The translations under genes and the position numbers were made by a program. The notes under the pieces are model-generated. The model saw only the letters and a program-made list of their open reading frames with translations, was not told the origin of the DNA and made no database searches. A DNA stretch of 64,000 bases from Parazoarcus communis SWub3 = DSM 12120 (GTDB taxonomy: Bacteria; Pseudomonadota; Gammaproteobacteria; Burkholderiales; Rhodocyclaceae). The DNA is taken from positions 496,001 through 560,000 of the forward strand of contig NZ_QKOE01000001.1 of the NCBI RefSeq assembly GCF_003226565.1, given 5' to 3'. This document shows, piece after piece, positions 54,002 through 61,698 of this stretch. How positions within the stretch are numbered: the first letter of the stretch is position 1; every line of letters begins with the position of its first letter.

Positions 54002-54861
54002 CCGTTCAACCTATTGCACTAACGCACCAGGATGTCCTGGCTCACCAGCAAACGGTGCAGTGGCCTGAACTCTACCAAGTGGAACAGGACCTGCTGCTCA
54101 GTCTAGCGATGACCGCCATATTCAACGACGCGTTTCTGTCCTCCCAGGTGGCGATGCGTGGCGGCACAGTACTCCACAAGGTGCACTTGGCTCCTGCAGT
54201 GCGCTACTCGGAGGATATCGACCTTGTGGCTGTAGGGGAGCGACCAGAGTCACATATCAAAAGGGCTTTGACGCGGGTCCTTCGCCCGGTCCTGGGCAAG
54301 GAGAAGTCATCGACGTGGGCCTGGTTGAAGCTGGCTGTCCGGAATGCCGCGAAGCCTTCCCGGATTCTGCGTTGCGTTTTCAAGGTCCAAAGCGTCGTAG
54401 AGCCCGCAAGGACACTAACAATTGAGGTCGAGGTGAATGTTACGGAGCGCACGCCACGGTTCGAGTTGCAGCGCCTGCCCTTTTCTTTGACCTTCCGAGG
54501 TGAGCCCCGTGCCGCCTCCATCGTGTCTTTCAACGTGAACGAAATGCTGGCGACGAAGATGAGGGCCACGTTTCAACGCAAGAAGGGGCGGGACTTGTTT
54601 GACTTATATTGGGCGCTCACAGCCCAATCGGCCTTGCCGGTAGACACGGCCCAGGTACTCGATGCATTCAGGCACTATATGAAAGAAGAATCCACAACGG
54701 TACCTCGCAGCGAATTCCTGGCGCACCTCGAGGGCTGCCTGGCAGACAAGGTGGGGTTCTGCCGTGACATGGACCCCTTGCTCAAAAAAAGCCTTAACTA
54801 CACCCCTGCAGCGGCCTCGGTAGTGGTCATTGAGCGTCTGATAAGCCAGTTGCCCGAGTAG
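53998..54861 (+). CDS. abiEii: AbiEii-type nucleotidyltransferase toxin
   Basis: A 287-aa toxin. The nucleotidyltransferase motifs are visible: MRGGTVLHKVH (Gly-Gly motif), YSEDIDLVAVG (metal Asp-x-Asp), and the C-terminal RKKGRDLFDLYWAL. Family members block growth, probably by modifying tRNA, and cause abortive infection. It is translationally coupled to abiEi. Length is normal. Confidence 0.85.
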   Translation: MTVQPIALTHQDVLAHQQTVQWPELYQVEQDLLLSLAMTAIFNDAFLSSQVAMRGGTVLHKVHLAPAVRYSEDIDLVAVGERPESHIKRALTRVLRPVLGKEKSSTWAWLKLAVRNAAKPSRILRCVFKVQSVVEPARTLTIEVEVNVTERTPRFELQRLPFSLTFRGEPRAASIVSFNVNEMLATKMRATFQRKKGRDLFDLYWALTAQSALPVDTAQVLDAFRHYMKEESTTVPRSEFLAHLEGCLADKVGFCRDMDPLLKKSLNYTPAAASVVVIERLISQLPE

Positions 54862-54877
54862 CCTACGCGGCACTCTA

Positions 54878-54904
54878 GGATGCCGGGAGTCGGCCCCGGC
54901 ATCC
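54878..54904 (+). terminator. Hairpin after abiEii
   Basis: GGATGCCGGG and CCCCGGCATCC pair around a short loop 17 bases after the toxin stop. It is followed by GTTTCG, so termination is moderate. The 170 bases from here to the next gene hold only this hairpin and the minus-strand terminator below. Confidence 0.6.
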
Positions 54905-55026
54905 GTTTCGGCTGCGGGGAAGTCCTCACCGCAACCAGAAGACGTCTTCGCTATCTTTTACCGCAACCGTGAATATCCTGGACCGCGCGTAGCGCCGGGA
55001 AGTTGTTTTCGTCCGACGCAGAGCGG

Positions 55027-55054
55027 AAAAAAGCGGCGAGCCGAAGCTCGCCGC
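55027..55054 (-). terminator. Rho-independent terminator of the leftward gene pair
   Basis: On the minus strand the stem GCGGCGAGC / GCTCGCCGC with a TTCG tetraloop is followed by TTTTTT. It lies 18 bases after the stop of the 55073 gene. Confidence 0.88.
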
Positions 55055-55072
55055 CGAATCATGGAGTCTTTG

Positions 55073-55705
55073 TCAGTGCTGCATGCGCGGCACGACGCAG
55101 GAAATCACCCTTTCCTCCAGGTCAAAGCCTTCAATCATCGACGTCCGCTCGTGGTGAGCCAGGCGGGTCGCCAGGTCGGCAAGCCTCAAACACTCGATGT
55201 CATAAGGGTTCTGGCCAGCCTGTCGAGCAAGCGCCTTCAGCTGCTTGATGTCCGCCTTTTCGACTGGAACGTGCAAGAGCAGTTTGACGTCACACTCGGG
55301 ACACCACCCCACCACGGGCATGAAGCCAGTTCGCTCGCAACCGGTCAGGTACTCCACCAGCCCCCGGTTCGCCATCGGAACGCAGACCACTGACTGGGCG
55401 TTTCCAACTTGGATACGGAACACCATTACATGACCGTCTGCCCCGTTTGTCAGGACCCGAGCATCCCGCTTGCAGACTTCCTCCCGCCCCAGGTTGTCGA
55501 GGAATCCAGTACTGACATGCGCGCCGACGAGATATTCGAAGGCGCCAAAGAATCCCCCTATCGCCTCGCTGAGTTCATCGTCCAAACCCCGCGGCTGAAA
55601 GAGCACGCTCGCGAAAAGCTGAACATCTCCGTGCTCGGTCACTTCCGTCCGCCCCTCCGGCGACATGAACGCGCTCAGGGGGTGTTTCGACATGGTGTCC
55701 ATCAT
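55073..55705 (-). CDS. Hypothetical protein
   Basis: A 210-aa soluble protein with no recognised family. The centre contains VVGWCPECDVKLLLHVPV, a possible small metal site or thiol motif. N-terminal 40 residues look poorly ordered. Start overlaps the stop of the upstream 55-aa gene (ATGA). Both are expressed from the variant GTCGCTATACG-type element near 55,910 and end at a strong terminator. Confidence 0.55.
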   Translation of the reverse strand: MMDTMSKHPLSAFMSPEGRTEVTEHGDVQLFASVLFQPRGLDDELSEAIGGFFGAFEYLVGAHVSTGFLDNLGREEVCKRDARVLTNGADGHVMVFRIQVGNAQSVVCVPMANRGLVEYLTGCERTGFMPVVGWCPECDVKLLLHVPVEKADIKQLKALARQAGQNPYDIECLRLADLATRLAHHERTSMIEGFDLEERVISCVVPRMQH

Positions 55706-55869
55706 TCAGCTTCTCCCATAACCAACCGACCCTCCGTCGAGCACGGCTCAAAAGTCTGTGGCCTCCTTTCCTCCCGGTCATCCGACCGGTACTCAGACGT
55801 GGTTTGAGCGACCTTGGCAGTCCCCAGCAGATACCCTCGGGACACACTTATCCACTTCTCAATATTCAT
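55702..55869 (-). CDS. Small hypothetical protein (55 aa)
   Basis: ATG 55869 is preceded by GAGGAAACGTG, a good ribosome site; an earlier in-frame ATG at 55902 lies inside the promoter region. The peptide starts MNIEKWISVSRGYLLGTAKV and is rich in charged residues at its end. No family is recognised. The stop overlaps the next start (ATGA), so it may be a coupling leader or a real small protein. Confidence 0.5.
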   Translation of the reverse strand: MNIEKWISVSRGYLLGTAKVAQTTSEYRSDDREERRPQTFEPCSTEGRLVMGEAE

Positions 55870-55906
55870 CACGTTTCCTCTGATTTCGCAGATGCCCTGC
55901 ACGACC

Positions 55907-55917
55907 TATAGCTACCG
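55907..55917 (-). promoter_or_regulatory. Variant GTCGCTATACG-type element
   Basis: On the minus strand it reads GGTAGCTATAGG, followed by TCGTGCAGGGCATC, similar to the GTTGCAGGA that follows two other copies. It drives the 55-aa gene. Confidence 0.4.
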
Positions 55918-55942
55918 AGTGGGCGTCGGCAACGGACACACA

Positions 55943-56692
55943 TCAGGACGAGACCGCTTGGCCCAGCTGACCCGCCGCTGCCATGGCCGCGGCTTGCGGA
56001 ACCGACAGAAAGTGAGCGAGCCTTTCCAGGTTAGGACTCGAGAGATGAGCCGCCGACAAGCGGCCAGTGAATATCAGATGAACCCAACAGGGCGGTCGGC
56101 GAAGGTGCTTGCACATGCCGTACGGGGTGCAGCAGACGGTCTTGCCCGTGTGAGCAACCCAACGCAGCAGTGCATTCCCGTGCGAGAGGTCGGATTCGAG
56201 CGCCTCCCACTCCTGGCTGGATTCCTCACCATTCACCAGCTCCAGCGGGGGGAAGTCCGCCAGCGCCCGGGGCATCTGCGGATACGCGAACTCCACGGCG
56301 AGTTGCCGCAGCGCCATGGCGTAGTCCGTTGCCAGCCAGGTTTCGGCGTGGCCTCGGATGTCGTCGCACGGACGGTGCGGCGTACTGACCTCAAAGTCTT
56401 GCACGGTCAGTCTGCCCACTGCGATTTGCAGTACGCCCAGGTCGACATAGAGATAGTCTTGAATCCGCTCGACGAGCTCAGCACCGGCTCCAAAGATGTC
56501 ACGCATACCAAAAGCCCACTGCAGGAGCGTGGTCTGCATGACCCCAACGCCTGCCGCACAACCTGCGAAGTCGTCGTTGCGGCGTTTCGCGGTCAGTAAG
56601 AGTTCTGTGGCGACCCCCTTCCCCACCGTGTCGTGCTGACGAACGGCTTCGAGGAAGGCACGGCCCTGATTAATGTCAAAGGTATTTTTCAT
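55943..56692 (-). CDS. Hypothetical protein
   Basis: A 249-aa soluble protein of unknown family. The central region (LLQWAFGMRDIFGAGAELVERIQDYLYVDLGVLQIAVG) is helical, and the C-terminal third contains a Cys/His-containing VCCTPYGMCKHLRRPPCW. The ATG at 56692 follows a CAGGAGCAACGTGT leader. It is transcribed leftward from a well-matching GTCGCTATACG element at 56729-56740. Confidence 0.55.
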   Translation of the reverse strand: MKNTFDINQGRAFLEAVRQHDTVGKGVATELLLTAKRRNDDFAGCAAGVGVMQTTLLQWAFGMRDIFGAGAELVERIQDYLYVDLGVLQIAVGRLTVQDFEVSTPHRPCDDIRGHAETWLATDYAMALRQLAVEFAYPQMPRALADFPPLELVNGEESSQEWEALESDLSHGNALLRWVAHTGKTVCCTPYGMCKHLRRPPCWVHLIFTGRLSAAHLSSPNLERLAHFLSVPQAAAMAAAGQLGQAVSS

Positions 56693-56728
56693 ACACGTTG
56701 CTCCTGAGTAAATGGATGTCCTGCAACG

Positions 56729-56740
56729 CGTATAGCGACC
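56729..56740 (-). promoter_or_regulatory. GTCGCTATACG element
   Basis: On the minus strand GGTCGCTATACG is followed by CGTTGCAGGACATCC, which is shared closely with the 57462 copy. It precedes the gene at 55943-56692 by 37 bases. Confidence 0.55.
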
Positions 56741-56753
56741 ATGCCTCCGGTCG

Positions 56754-56781
56754 AAAAAATGCGGACCCGGTTGGGGTCCGC
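56754..56781 (-). terminator. Rho-independent terminator of the XRE-like gene
   Basis: On the minus strand GCGGACCCC and GGGTCCGC form the stem, followed by a T-run (ATTTTTTCG). It lies about 25 bases after the stop of the gene at 56806 and just upstream of the next promoter element. Confidence 0.85.
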
Positions 56782-56805
56782 AGAGAATCAGGCTAGCTTC
56801 CGTCT

Positions 56806-57426
56806 TCAGTCATAGAGCGCCGGGCTGGGACTGAGCTCTCCTTTACGCAGCAACGACTCGACTTCGTTCTCGTTGTGTATCAGCGCGGGGCGCTGCAAGT
56901 ACTCGAGAATCCAGCTGAGCTTGCGAAGGCCGAGAACGTCAGCGCCGCTGGTCTCACCGTACAGCATCACCAGCGCCCGTTTGGCTTCGAGGCTCAAGAC
57001 AGCATCGTTCGCGGGAAGGTGCTGAGAGGCGGTCCTGTCGGCTTTCAGTTGTCGATACGCCCGCTCAATCAGCATCTCTTCCCCTTCTTGCGGCCAGGCA
57101 AAGTCCGACATCCGGATACGGCCGGCGAGAAGCTTTACGACGACAGCCGGCACGCCCAGGAATCGGGCACTCAAATCGGCAAACTCCTGGCCAATGCACG
57201 AGACTTGTCGAATGCCAGAGCGCAGCTGGTTGATATAGCCGTAAGTCACGCCCAACTCAGCCGCCAGCTCATTCATCGCCATACCGCGGCAACGGGCTTC
57301 GTCAATCAGCCAGGCCAGAAGCGGACCACCATCACTATCGTAGAGACGCTCTACGCGCTGCTGGGTCGTCTCATGTCCTTGCTTGCGAGCCTGGGCTCGC
57401 TCGTTACCCTTTTTCTTCATCTTCAT
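56806..57426 (-). CDS. XRE-like helix-turn-helix regulator
   Basis: A 206-aa protein. I chose ATG 57426 (MKMKKKGNER); the longer frame begins inside the promoter element. Residues about 55-90 (MAMNELAAELGVTYGYINQLRSGIRQVS) form a Cro/C1-type helix-turn-helix. The C-terminal 100 residues are helical and may bind a partner. It is expressed from its own GTCGCTATACG element and is a candidate regulator of the shared motif set. Confidence 0.7.
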   Translation of the reverse strand: MKMKKKGNERAQARKQGHETTQQRVERLYDSDGGPLLAWLIDEARCRGMAMNELAAELGVTYGYINQLRSGIRQVSCIGQEFADLSARFLGVPAVVVKLLAGRIRMSDFAWPQEGEEMLIERAYRQLKADRTASQHLPANDAVLSLEAKRALVMLYGETSGADVLGLRKLSWILEYLQRPALIHNENEVESLLRKGELSPSPALYD

Positions 57427-57461
57427 GTCCTGTCCGGTAATGCAGGGCCATTCCTGCAACT

Positions 57462-57472
57462 CGTATAGCGAC
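57462..57472 (-). promoter_or_regulatory. GTCGCTATACG element
   Basis: On the minus strand GTCGCTATACG is followed by AGTTGCAGGA. It lies 36 bases upstream of the XRE-like gene start. Confidence 0.55.
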
Positions 57473-57482
57473 ATGAAGATGA

Positions 57483-57890
57483 TTACTCGGCGACAGACGA
57501 CTTCTTCCTGCGATTGCGGGTCCTGCCCACCCCCGCACGCACCATCGCTGCGAGGAGCTCCGAGAACCGGTCGCGACTTGTCTGCGCCAGGCGGGCGAGT
57601 TCGGGTGAGCGCTGCTGACGTTCATACCAGAGCGCCGCCCGGTGGATAGTCAGCGGCAGCATCCTGGCGGCGATTTCCTGCAGTTCAATCTCCCGCGTTG
57701 CACGGTGCCCGGCAAGAACCGCGTTGAGCTTGGCTCTTTCCTTTTCTGTCAGCTTCGCGTCGACGTCAGGCGGGATGGATTCGGCGCTTATTGGTAGCGA
57801 CCCAAGGCAGATTGAGCGACCGCGCTTGATGGTCGGGTCGTACTTGATGCGGATGAGCGTCAAGGTGTTCTTGCGGGTTCGGATTTGCAT
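57483..57890 (-). CDS. Hypothetical basic protein
   Basis: A 135-aa basic protein from ATG 57890 (MQIRTRKN) with GCAGGAGC upstream. It has a helical middle (LTEKERAKLNAVLAGHRATREIELQEIAARML) and a basic C-terminal tail (RTRNRRKKSSVAE), as in nucleic-acid-binding element proteins. No family is recognised. The GTCGCTATACG element at 57920 drives it. Confidence 0.5.
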   Translation of the reverse strand: MQIRTRKNTLTLIRIKYDPTIKRGRSICLGSLPISAESIPPDVDAKLTEKERAKLNAVLAGHRATREIELQEIAARMLPLTIHRAALWYERQQRSPELARLAQTSRDRFSELLAAMVRAGVGRTRNRRKKSSVAE

Positions 57891-57919
57891 TTCGGTAGCT
57901 CCTGCGGTTGTCGATGAAC

Positions 57920-57931
57920 CGTATAGCGACC
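57920..57931 (-). promoter_or_regulatory. GTCGCTATACG element
   Basis: On the minus strand GGTCGCTATACG lies 30 bases upstream of the ATG at 57890. The following TTCATCGACAACC is less similar to the other copies. Confidence 0.55.
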
Positions 57932-58070
57932 TGTTACAGCAGCAGACGGCCTGACCGTCCACGCATACGGATAAAACCTCGCCCTACACCAGCAAGCCAC
58001 TCCTTGTGGCTCGTGAAGGCACGTGCTGGTTTGTAGCCGCGCGTGCTCCCGCAAATCAACGGAGCACAAA

Positions 58071-58277
58071 ATGAATGAACTGAAACTACTGGACCTAAAT
58101 GACCTCGCCGACCTGCTCGGCAGAAGCCCCGAAACTATCAAGAAGGACCTCAGGCGCAACCCGCTGGCGGTACCGCCCCGACTGCACATCCCAGGTACCC
58201 GCCTCTTACGGTGGCGGGTAGAGGATGCCGACGCTTGGCTGAAGGCCTGCATCCTCCCACATAAGGAGGTCGTATGA
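58071..58277 (+). CDS. AlpA-like helix-turn-helix protein (RepF position)
   Basis: A 68-aa protein from ATG 58071. LLDLNDLADLLGRSPETIKKDLRRNP and LRWRVEDADAWL match HTH_17/AlpA-like small regulators. The stop overlaps the next start (ATGA). In IncQ plasmids a small repressor gene (repF) precedes repA-repC in the same arrangement, so it probably regulates the replication module. Confidence 0.7.
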   Translation: MNELKLLDLNDLADLLGRSPETIKKDLRRNPLAVPPRLHIPGTRLLRWRVEDADAWLKACILPHKEVV

Positions 58278-59179
58278 AGACGTGGCCTCGCCTCAATCTC
58301 AATGCAATTCTTGCTGCACCACGCCCCGAACTCGAGTTTGTCCTACCGAACCTGCTGAAGGGTAGCGTCGGACTCCTTGCCGGGCCGGGTGGTGTTGGAA
58401 AAACGAATTTTCTGCTTCAACTGGGTATCGAGCTGGCACTTGGTCAGCCCCTGCTCGGCGGTCATTTCCCGGCACAGCCACCACGGAAAGTATCGCTGAT
58501 GTTGGCTGAGGAACATGCAGCCGTGATGGCCTGTCGGCTGCACGACCATGTAGCGGCACTTGGAGACGTTGCAGGGCAAGCGGCCGAACCGGATGCGTTT
58601 TCAGTTGAGCAGCTGATGGAACGTCTCGTCATCGTGCCCGCTGGGGGCCTCGACACGAACATCTGCAACTCGGACGACACGACGCTGTTCGACGAGCTCG
58701 TATCTCTGACAGCCGGGTCAGACCTCATCGTTCTCGACCCGATTCGACGCTTCCATGATGGTGACGAGAACAGCTCCGCCGACATGACCCGTCTCGTGCA
58801 AAAGCTCGAAGTCCTGGCCGCTCGGGCAAGGGCGACCGTGCTGTGTGCGCATCACATGAACAAGTCCGCGGCCACTGCCGAGTTCGGCGAGGTGCAACAG
58901 GCAGCACGGGGGTCGAGCGCGCTGACCGATGGCGTGCGCTGGCAAGCGAACCTGCTACCGCTAAGCGTTGAGGCAGCCAAACGGCACGGTATCGCCTACG
59001 ACGACCGGGCAGGTTACGTTCGGCTCCTGCTCAGCAAATCGAACTACGGCCCGCCGTTGCCGGAACTACTGCTTCGGCGCACACCCGATGGCAGCTTCGA
59101 GCCTGACAAGCCGGACAGGCTCACTACCAGAACTGGCAGGAAGCGCAGCTCGATATCGCGGGAGGCCCCTTATGTCTGA
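58274..59179 (+). CDS. RepA-like replicative helicase (AAA_25, IncQ RepA type)
   Basis: A 301-aa RecA-fold ATPase. Walker A GPGGVGKTNFLLQLG (about 38-52) is followed by the aminoterminal LMLAEE, Walker B DLIVLDPIRRFHDG, and LCAHHMNKSA. This pattern is that of AAA_25/RepA hexameric helicases of IncQ plasmids, which open DNA during initiation. It overlaps both neighbours and is coupled to them. The order small-HTH, RepA, RepC supports the IncQ-like call. Confidence 0.82.
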   Translation: MKTWPRLNLNAILAAPRPELEFVLPNLLKGSVGLLAGPGGVGKTNFLLQLGIELALGQPLLGGHFPAQPPRKVSLMLAEEHAAVMACRLHDHVAALGDVAGQAAEPDAFSVEQLMERLVIVPAGGLDTNICNSDDTTLFDELVSLTAGSDLIVLDPIRRFHDGDENSSADMTRLVQKLEVLAARARATVLCAHHMNKSAATAEFGEVQQAARGSSALTDGVRWQANLLPLSVEAAKRHGIAYDDRAGYVRLLLSKSNYGPPLPELLLRRTPDGSFEPDKPDRLTTRTGRKRSSISREAPYV

Positions 59180-60092
59180 GCGGCGCATCGTCAAACATGA
59201 CCCCGCCACCGGAATGTCGCCGCTTTTCCGACCCCTGCCCGCGCTCAAGGCCGGGCAACGGCAGAAGCTTGACGTCCGGACCCAGCACGGGAGCGTCGAA
59301 CTGCATTGGCGCGGCCCCGACGCATTGGGGATTCCCGAGGAGACCCTGCTTCTAGCGATTCTGGAGAAGCTCAGTAACGACCATGGGCTATTCGAAGCAA
59401 GCGCAATCCTGGCACCGAGCACTGGTAGCGATGTCGGAAAAGCGCTTTGGGCTGGACTGGCTGCGAGTGGGAGCGAACTGTCAGGCGACACGCGGGTGCT
59501 CTTCACCAGCTTTGCGGCACTGTGTCGGGCGTGCGGCCACGACACTGGTGGCGCCGCCATCCGACAGGTCAAGGCCATGTTGAAGCGACTGGTCGAAGTA
59601 ACCTTGTGGCTGCGTCAGGGTCGCCTGGAAGGCTCATCCCGACTTATCTCCTGGATGGTCTGCGAGGACGGTCAAGTTGCGGTTGCGGTGAATCGGAGAC
59701 TGGCTGCGGCGATTCAAGGCGTGCATTACTGCCAAGTCAGCCTGTCCGAGCGGCTTGCCTTGCCCACCCATACAGCCCAGGCACTGCACGCTCGCCTATC
59801 TGCCCAGATACGCGAGGGCCGGGAGTTGCGCTTTCGCGTGGAGAGCCTGGAAAGGATGGTGTGGGGCATCAACGCCGAAGGCAGCACGCAGAGGAACCGC
59901 TTCGCCAAGCTACGCTCAGCACTCAGCGCGCTGGGCGGTCTGGCTGGGTGGGATGTCTCGGTGACGCCTGGCAGGGACGGCAAACGTGTCTATCGCATCC
60001 GCCGTGGGTCGAGCAAGCGCACCGACAACGCCACATCCTCGGAAAAGCGGCGACAGCCCTTCGGAATATCGACGACAGGCGCCCTCGCCTGA
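59172..60092 (+). CDS. RepC-like replication initiator (IncQ type)
   Basis: A 306-aa protein starting at ATG 59172, inside the end of the RepA-like gene. It has winged-helix-rich segments typical of iteron-binding initiators (for example ALCRACGHDTGGAAIRQVKAMLKRLVEVTLW and LSERLALPTHTAQALHARLSAQ). IncQ RepC binds the origin and starts replication. The similarity call rests on gene order and fold pattern, so it is less certain than the RepA call. Confidence 0.65.
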   Translation: MSERRIVKHDPATGMSPLFRPLPALKAGQRQKLDVRTQHGSVELHWRGPDALGIPEETLLLAILEKLSNDHGLFEASAILAPSTGSDVGKALWAGLAASGSELSGDTRVLFTSFAALCRACGHDTGGAAIRQVKAMLKRLVEVTLWLRQGRLEGSSRLISWMVCEDGQVAVAVNRRLAAAIQGVHYCQVSLSERLALPTHTAQALHARLSAQIREGRELRFRVESLERMVWGINAEGSTQRNRFAKLRSALSALGGLAGWDVSVTPGRDGKRVYRIRRGSSKRTDNATSSEKRRQPFGISTTGALA

Positions 60093-60453
60093 ACCCTTGT
60101 GCAGCTTGAGTTTGCGGGCCAGAGCGGCATCTCTACTATTTCTAAACTAAGGGCTTGCGCCGCGCTTGATGCTGCGGCCGCAGCCCCTTCCTTCCAGATG
60201 GCAGGGCTCTTGGCCATTCGCTTCGTCGCCTGGCAGGGAATCGACGATTTCAACGTTGAAATCGCTGTGCCCGTTACCGCTGTTACCTCCATCCACAGGA
60301 AGAGGTGGGGCATCGTTTGGCCGCGGTTTCAACGTTGAAATTCCGGACTATCCTCGGTCACCGCCGCGTCCATCGTGGCAATTTACTGGCGTTATCCTCA
60401 CCACCACCAGCGAAGCACTTTGAGTCCGCAAGGTTGAACCAGAATCCGTGCAA
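60093..60453. other. Candidate replication origin / partition region
   Basis: No gene is visible in these 361 bases after the RepC-like gene. A perfect 20-bp palindrome CGATTTCAACGTTGAAATCG lies at 60245-60264, and its 14-bp core TTTCAACGTTGAAA recurs at 60327-60340, 79 bp centre to centre. Between them is a GTTACC-N3-GTTACC repeat (60273-60287). Position after the initiator gene and the repeated sites fit an oriV or a ParB/KorB-type locus. Confidence 0.55.
60273..60287 (+). repeat. GTTACC-N3-GTTACC repeat, copy 6
   Basis: GTTACC-GCT-GTTACC, between the two palindromes of the candidate origin. Confidence 0.7.
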
Positions 60454-60481
60454 CAAAAAGCCCCCGGGGAAAACCGGGGGC
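60454..60481 (-). terminator. Rho-independent terminator, leftward
   Basis: On the minus strand the 8-bp perfect stem GCCCCCGG / CCGGGGGC with a 6-base loop is followed by a five-T run. No protein gene on the minus strand leads into it, so it probably ends the structured RNA described next. Confidence 0.85.
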
Positions 60482-61470
60482 GACTCAATGAACGGCGTCA
60501 GCAAGACCTGCGACCGCACGCTCTACTGCCTTGTAACCCCGCTGCCAGGCGGGCCGACAATGAGTGCCACCTCATCGCCGGAAATCATCACGACATCACC
60601 TGCCACGGTGAAAAATTGCCACCTTCGACTGCTCCGACCTTTCGCCCTGACTCACTCATCAGCCAGTCAGCAAGTAGGGCTCGACTCACACCTTCAGGTG
60701 CTATCGCTACTCAGTCGGTCTCCCACACCTTCCGTTGACGCGCATTGCCAATGCGCCGGAATCGGTGTTTCCCGTGTTAGTCATAGAGTTTTGTGCTTAG
60801 CATGCTGTCTCACGCCATCGAATGCTCTGCGGGGTCTCCCCACTCACCCCTCCCGCGTAACGCAGGAGCAGGTTTTTCCGGGCCCAGGTTTCCAGGACGG
60901 CTCCGGTACGCTCGATAGCGCTCATCAACACTGGCTTAAACGGCCCCTGGCCGCCCACATGCATCACACCCAGCAAGACTCCTCTTCGGAGCCCTTATCC
61001 GCTTCAGCTATCAGGAAGGCTGCGAGCTTGCGCCCGCCGCGCCTGGGTACTCCACTCTCGCTCATACCCCTGCCGCATTACGGCGGCCTCACCTGACCAC
61101 GGCGCCTCCCGGTTCTACCCTTTCGAGCAGCCCCGAGGTGGGACTGGTTACCCACGTTCTCTATGACAGGCCTGTCGGGCATTTCCTCCCGACAGCCACA
61201 TGTCCACGTCGCCCAAACCCATCTCTCTTCTTGATTGGGGTCGAATCGGGCATTGCAGCCCGAAGCGCCCCGTTGCGAGACCAGAAATCACTCTGGCCTA
61301 TTGCGTGCTCGAGCTCGATTAAGAGCAAGCAGCTGCCGCAGTCTGCTCCAGCTGGCAACTGGAGGTATCAAGCCATCCGGCTTGTGGCAATCGTGTCGCG
61401 GGGCTGGCGGCCCCCGACACGGTTCTGTGTTGGCAGGTCGTCCAGCTCGTGTTAGCAGTACACGAGTGTC
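60482..61470 (-). ncRNA. Candidate large structured RNA
   Basis: I see no convincing protein gene on either strand, but the region is a dense series of hairpins: 60689-60700, 60741-60755, 60850-60868, 60941-60953, 60977-60991, 61072-61087, 61182-61205, 61247-61262, 61281-61296, 61346-61364, 61369-61384 and 61392-61421. It is bounded on the minus strand by a GGCTATACG promoter-like element (61475-61485) and a strong terminator (60454-60481). This reads as one transcript of about 1 kb. Short leftward ORFs inside it (65, 33, 25 and 21 codons) are poorly supported. The known families I could compare by eye (group II intron, tmRNA, RNase P) do not fit. Confidence 0.5.
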
Positions 61471-61474
61471 GTCA

Positions 61475-61485
61475 CGTATAGCCAC
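61475..61485 (-). promoter_or_regulatory. GTCGCTATACG-like element ahead of the structured RNA
   Basis: On the minus strand it reads GTGGCTATACG, one mismatch from the consensus. It points leftward into the hairpin-rich region. The 213 bases from here to the next gene (61699) hold no other feature that I can support. Confidence 0.45.
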
Positions 61486-61698
61486 GTGAAGCGGTGCCTG
61501 CGGCAAACCGTCACAGACAACGGAGTCGATGTGTGTCGAACTGACTTTGAAGCAGGAGGAACGACGGATGTTGGCTTTGCGGCAGCACAGCCCGCGTGCT
61601 ATCCGTAGGTAGCTGACCTCGTTCCGCAGACGACGAATCGTCATCCGCATATAAAACCGCGGCCTAAACGAAGCTCCAAATCGCCGAGGAGCGCCAAC

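Noticed and set aside
60511-60700. Two tiny leftward ORFs with TGATG overlap (33 and 21 codons) inside the structured region
   Set aside because: They are too short and unrecognised, and could easily arise by chance in GC-rich DNA. Mentioned only as part of the RNA candidate.
60305-61096. Plus-strand open frame of 263 codons in the hairpin-rich region
   Set aside because: Amino-acid content is odd (Ser, Pro, Leu rich), no ribosome site or motif is visible, and it crosses a terminator and many hairpins.
60482-61470. Group II intron, tmRNA or RNase P RNA
   Set aside because: I found no GTGYG 5' end, no domain V motif and no RNase P or tmRNA core. The structured RNA call is left without a family.
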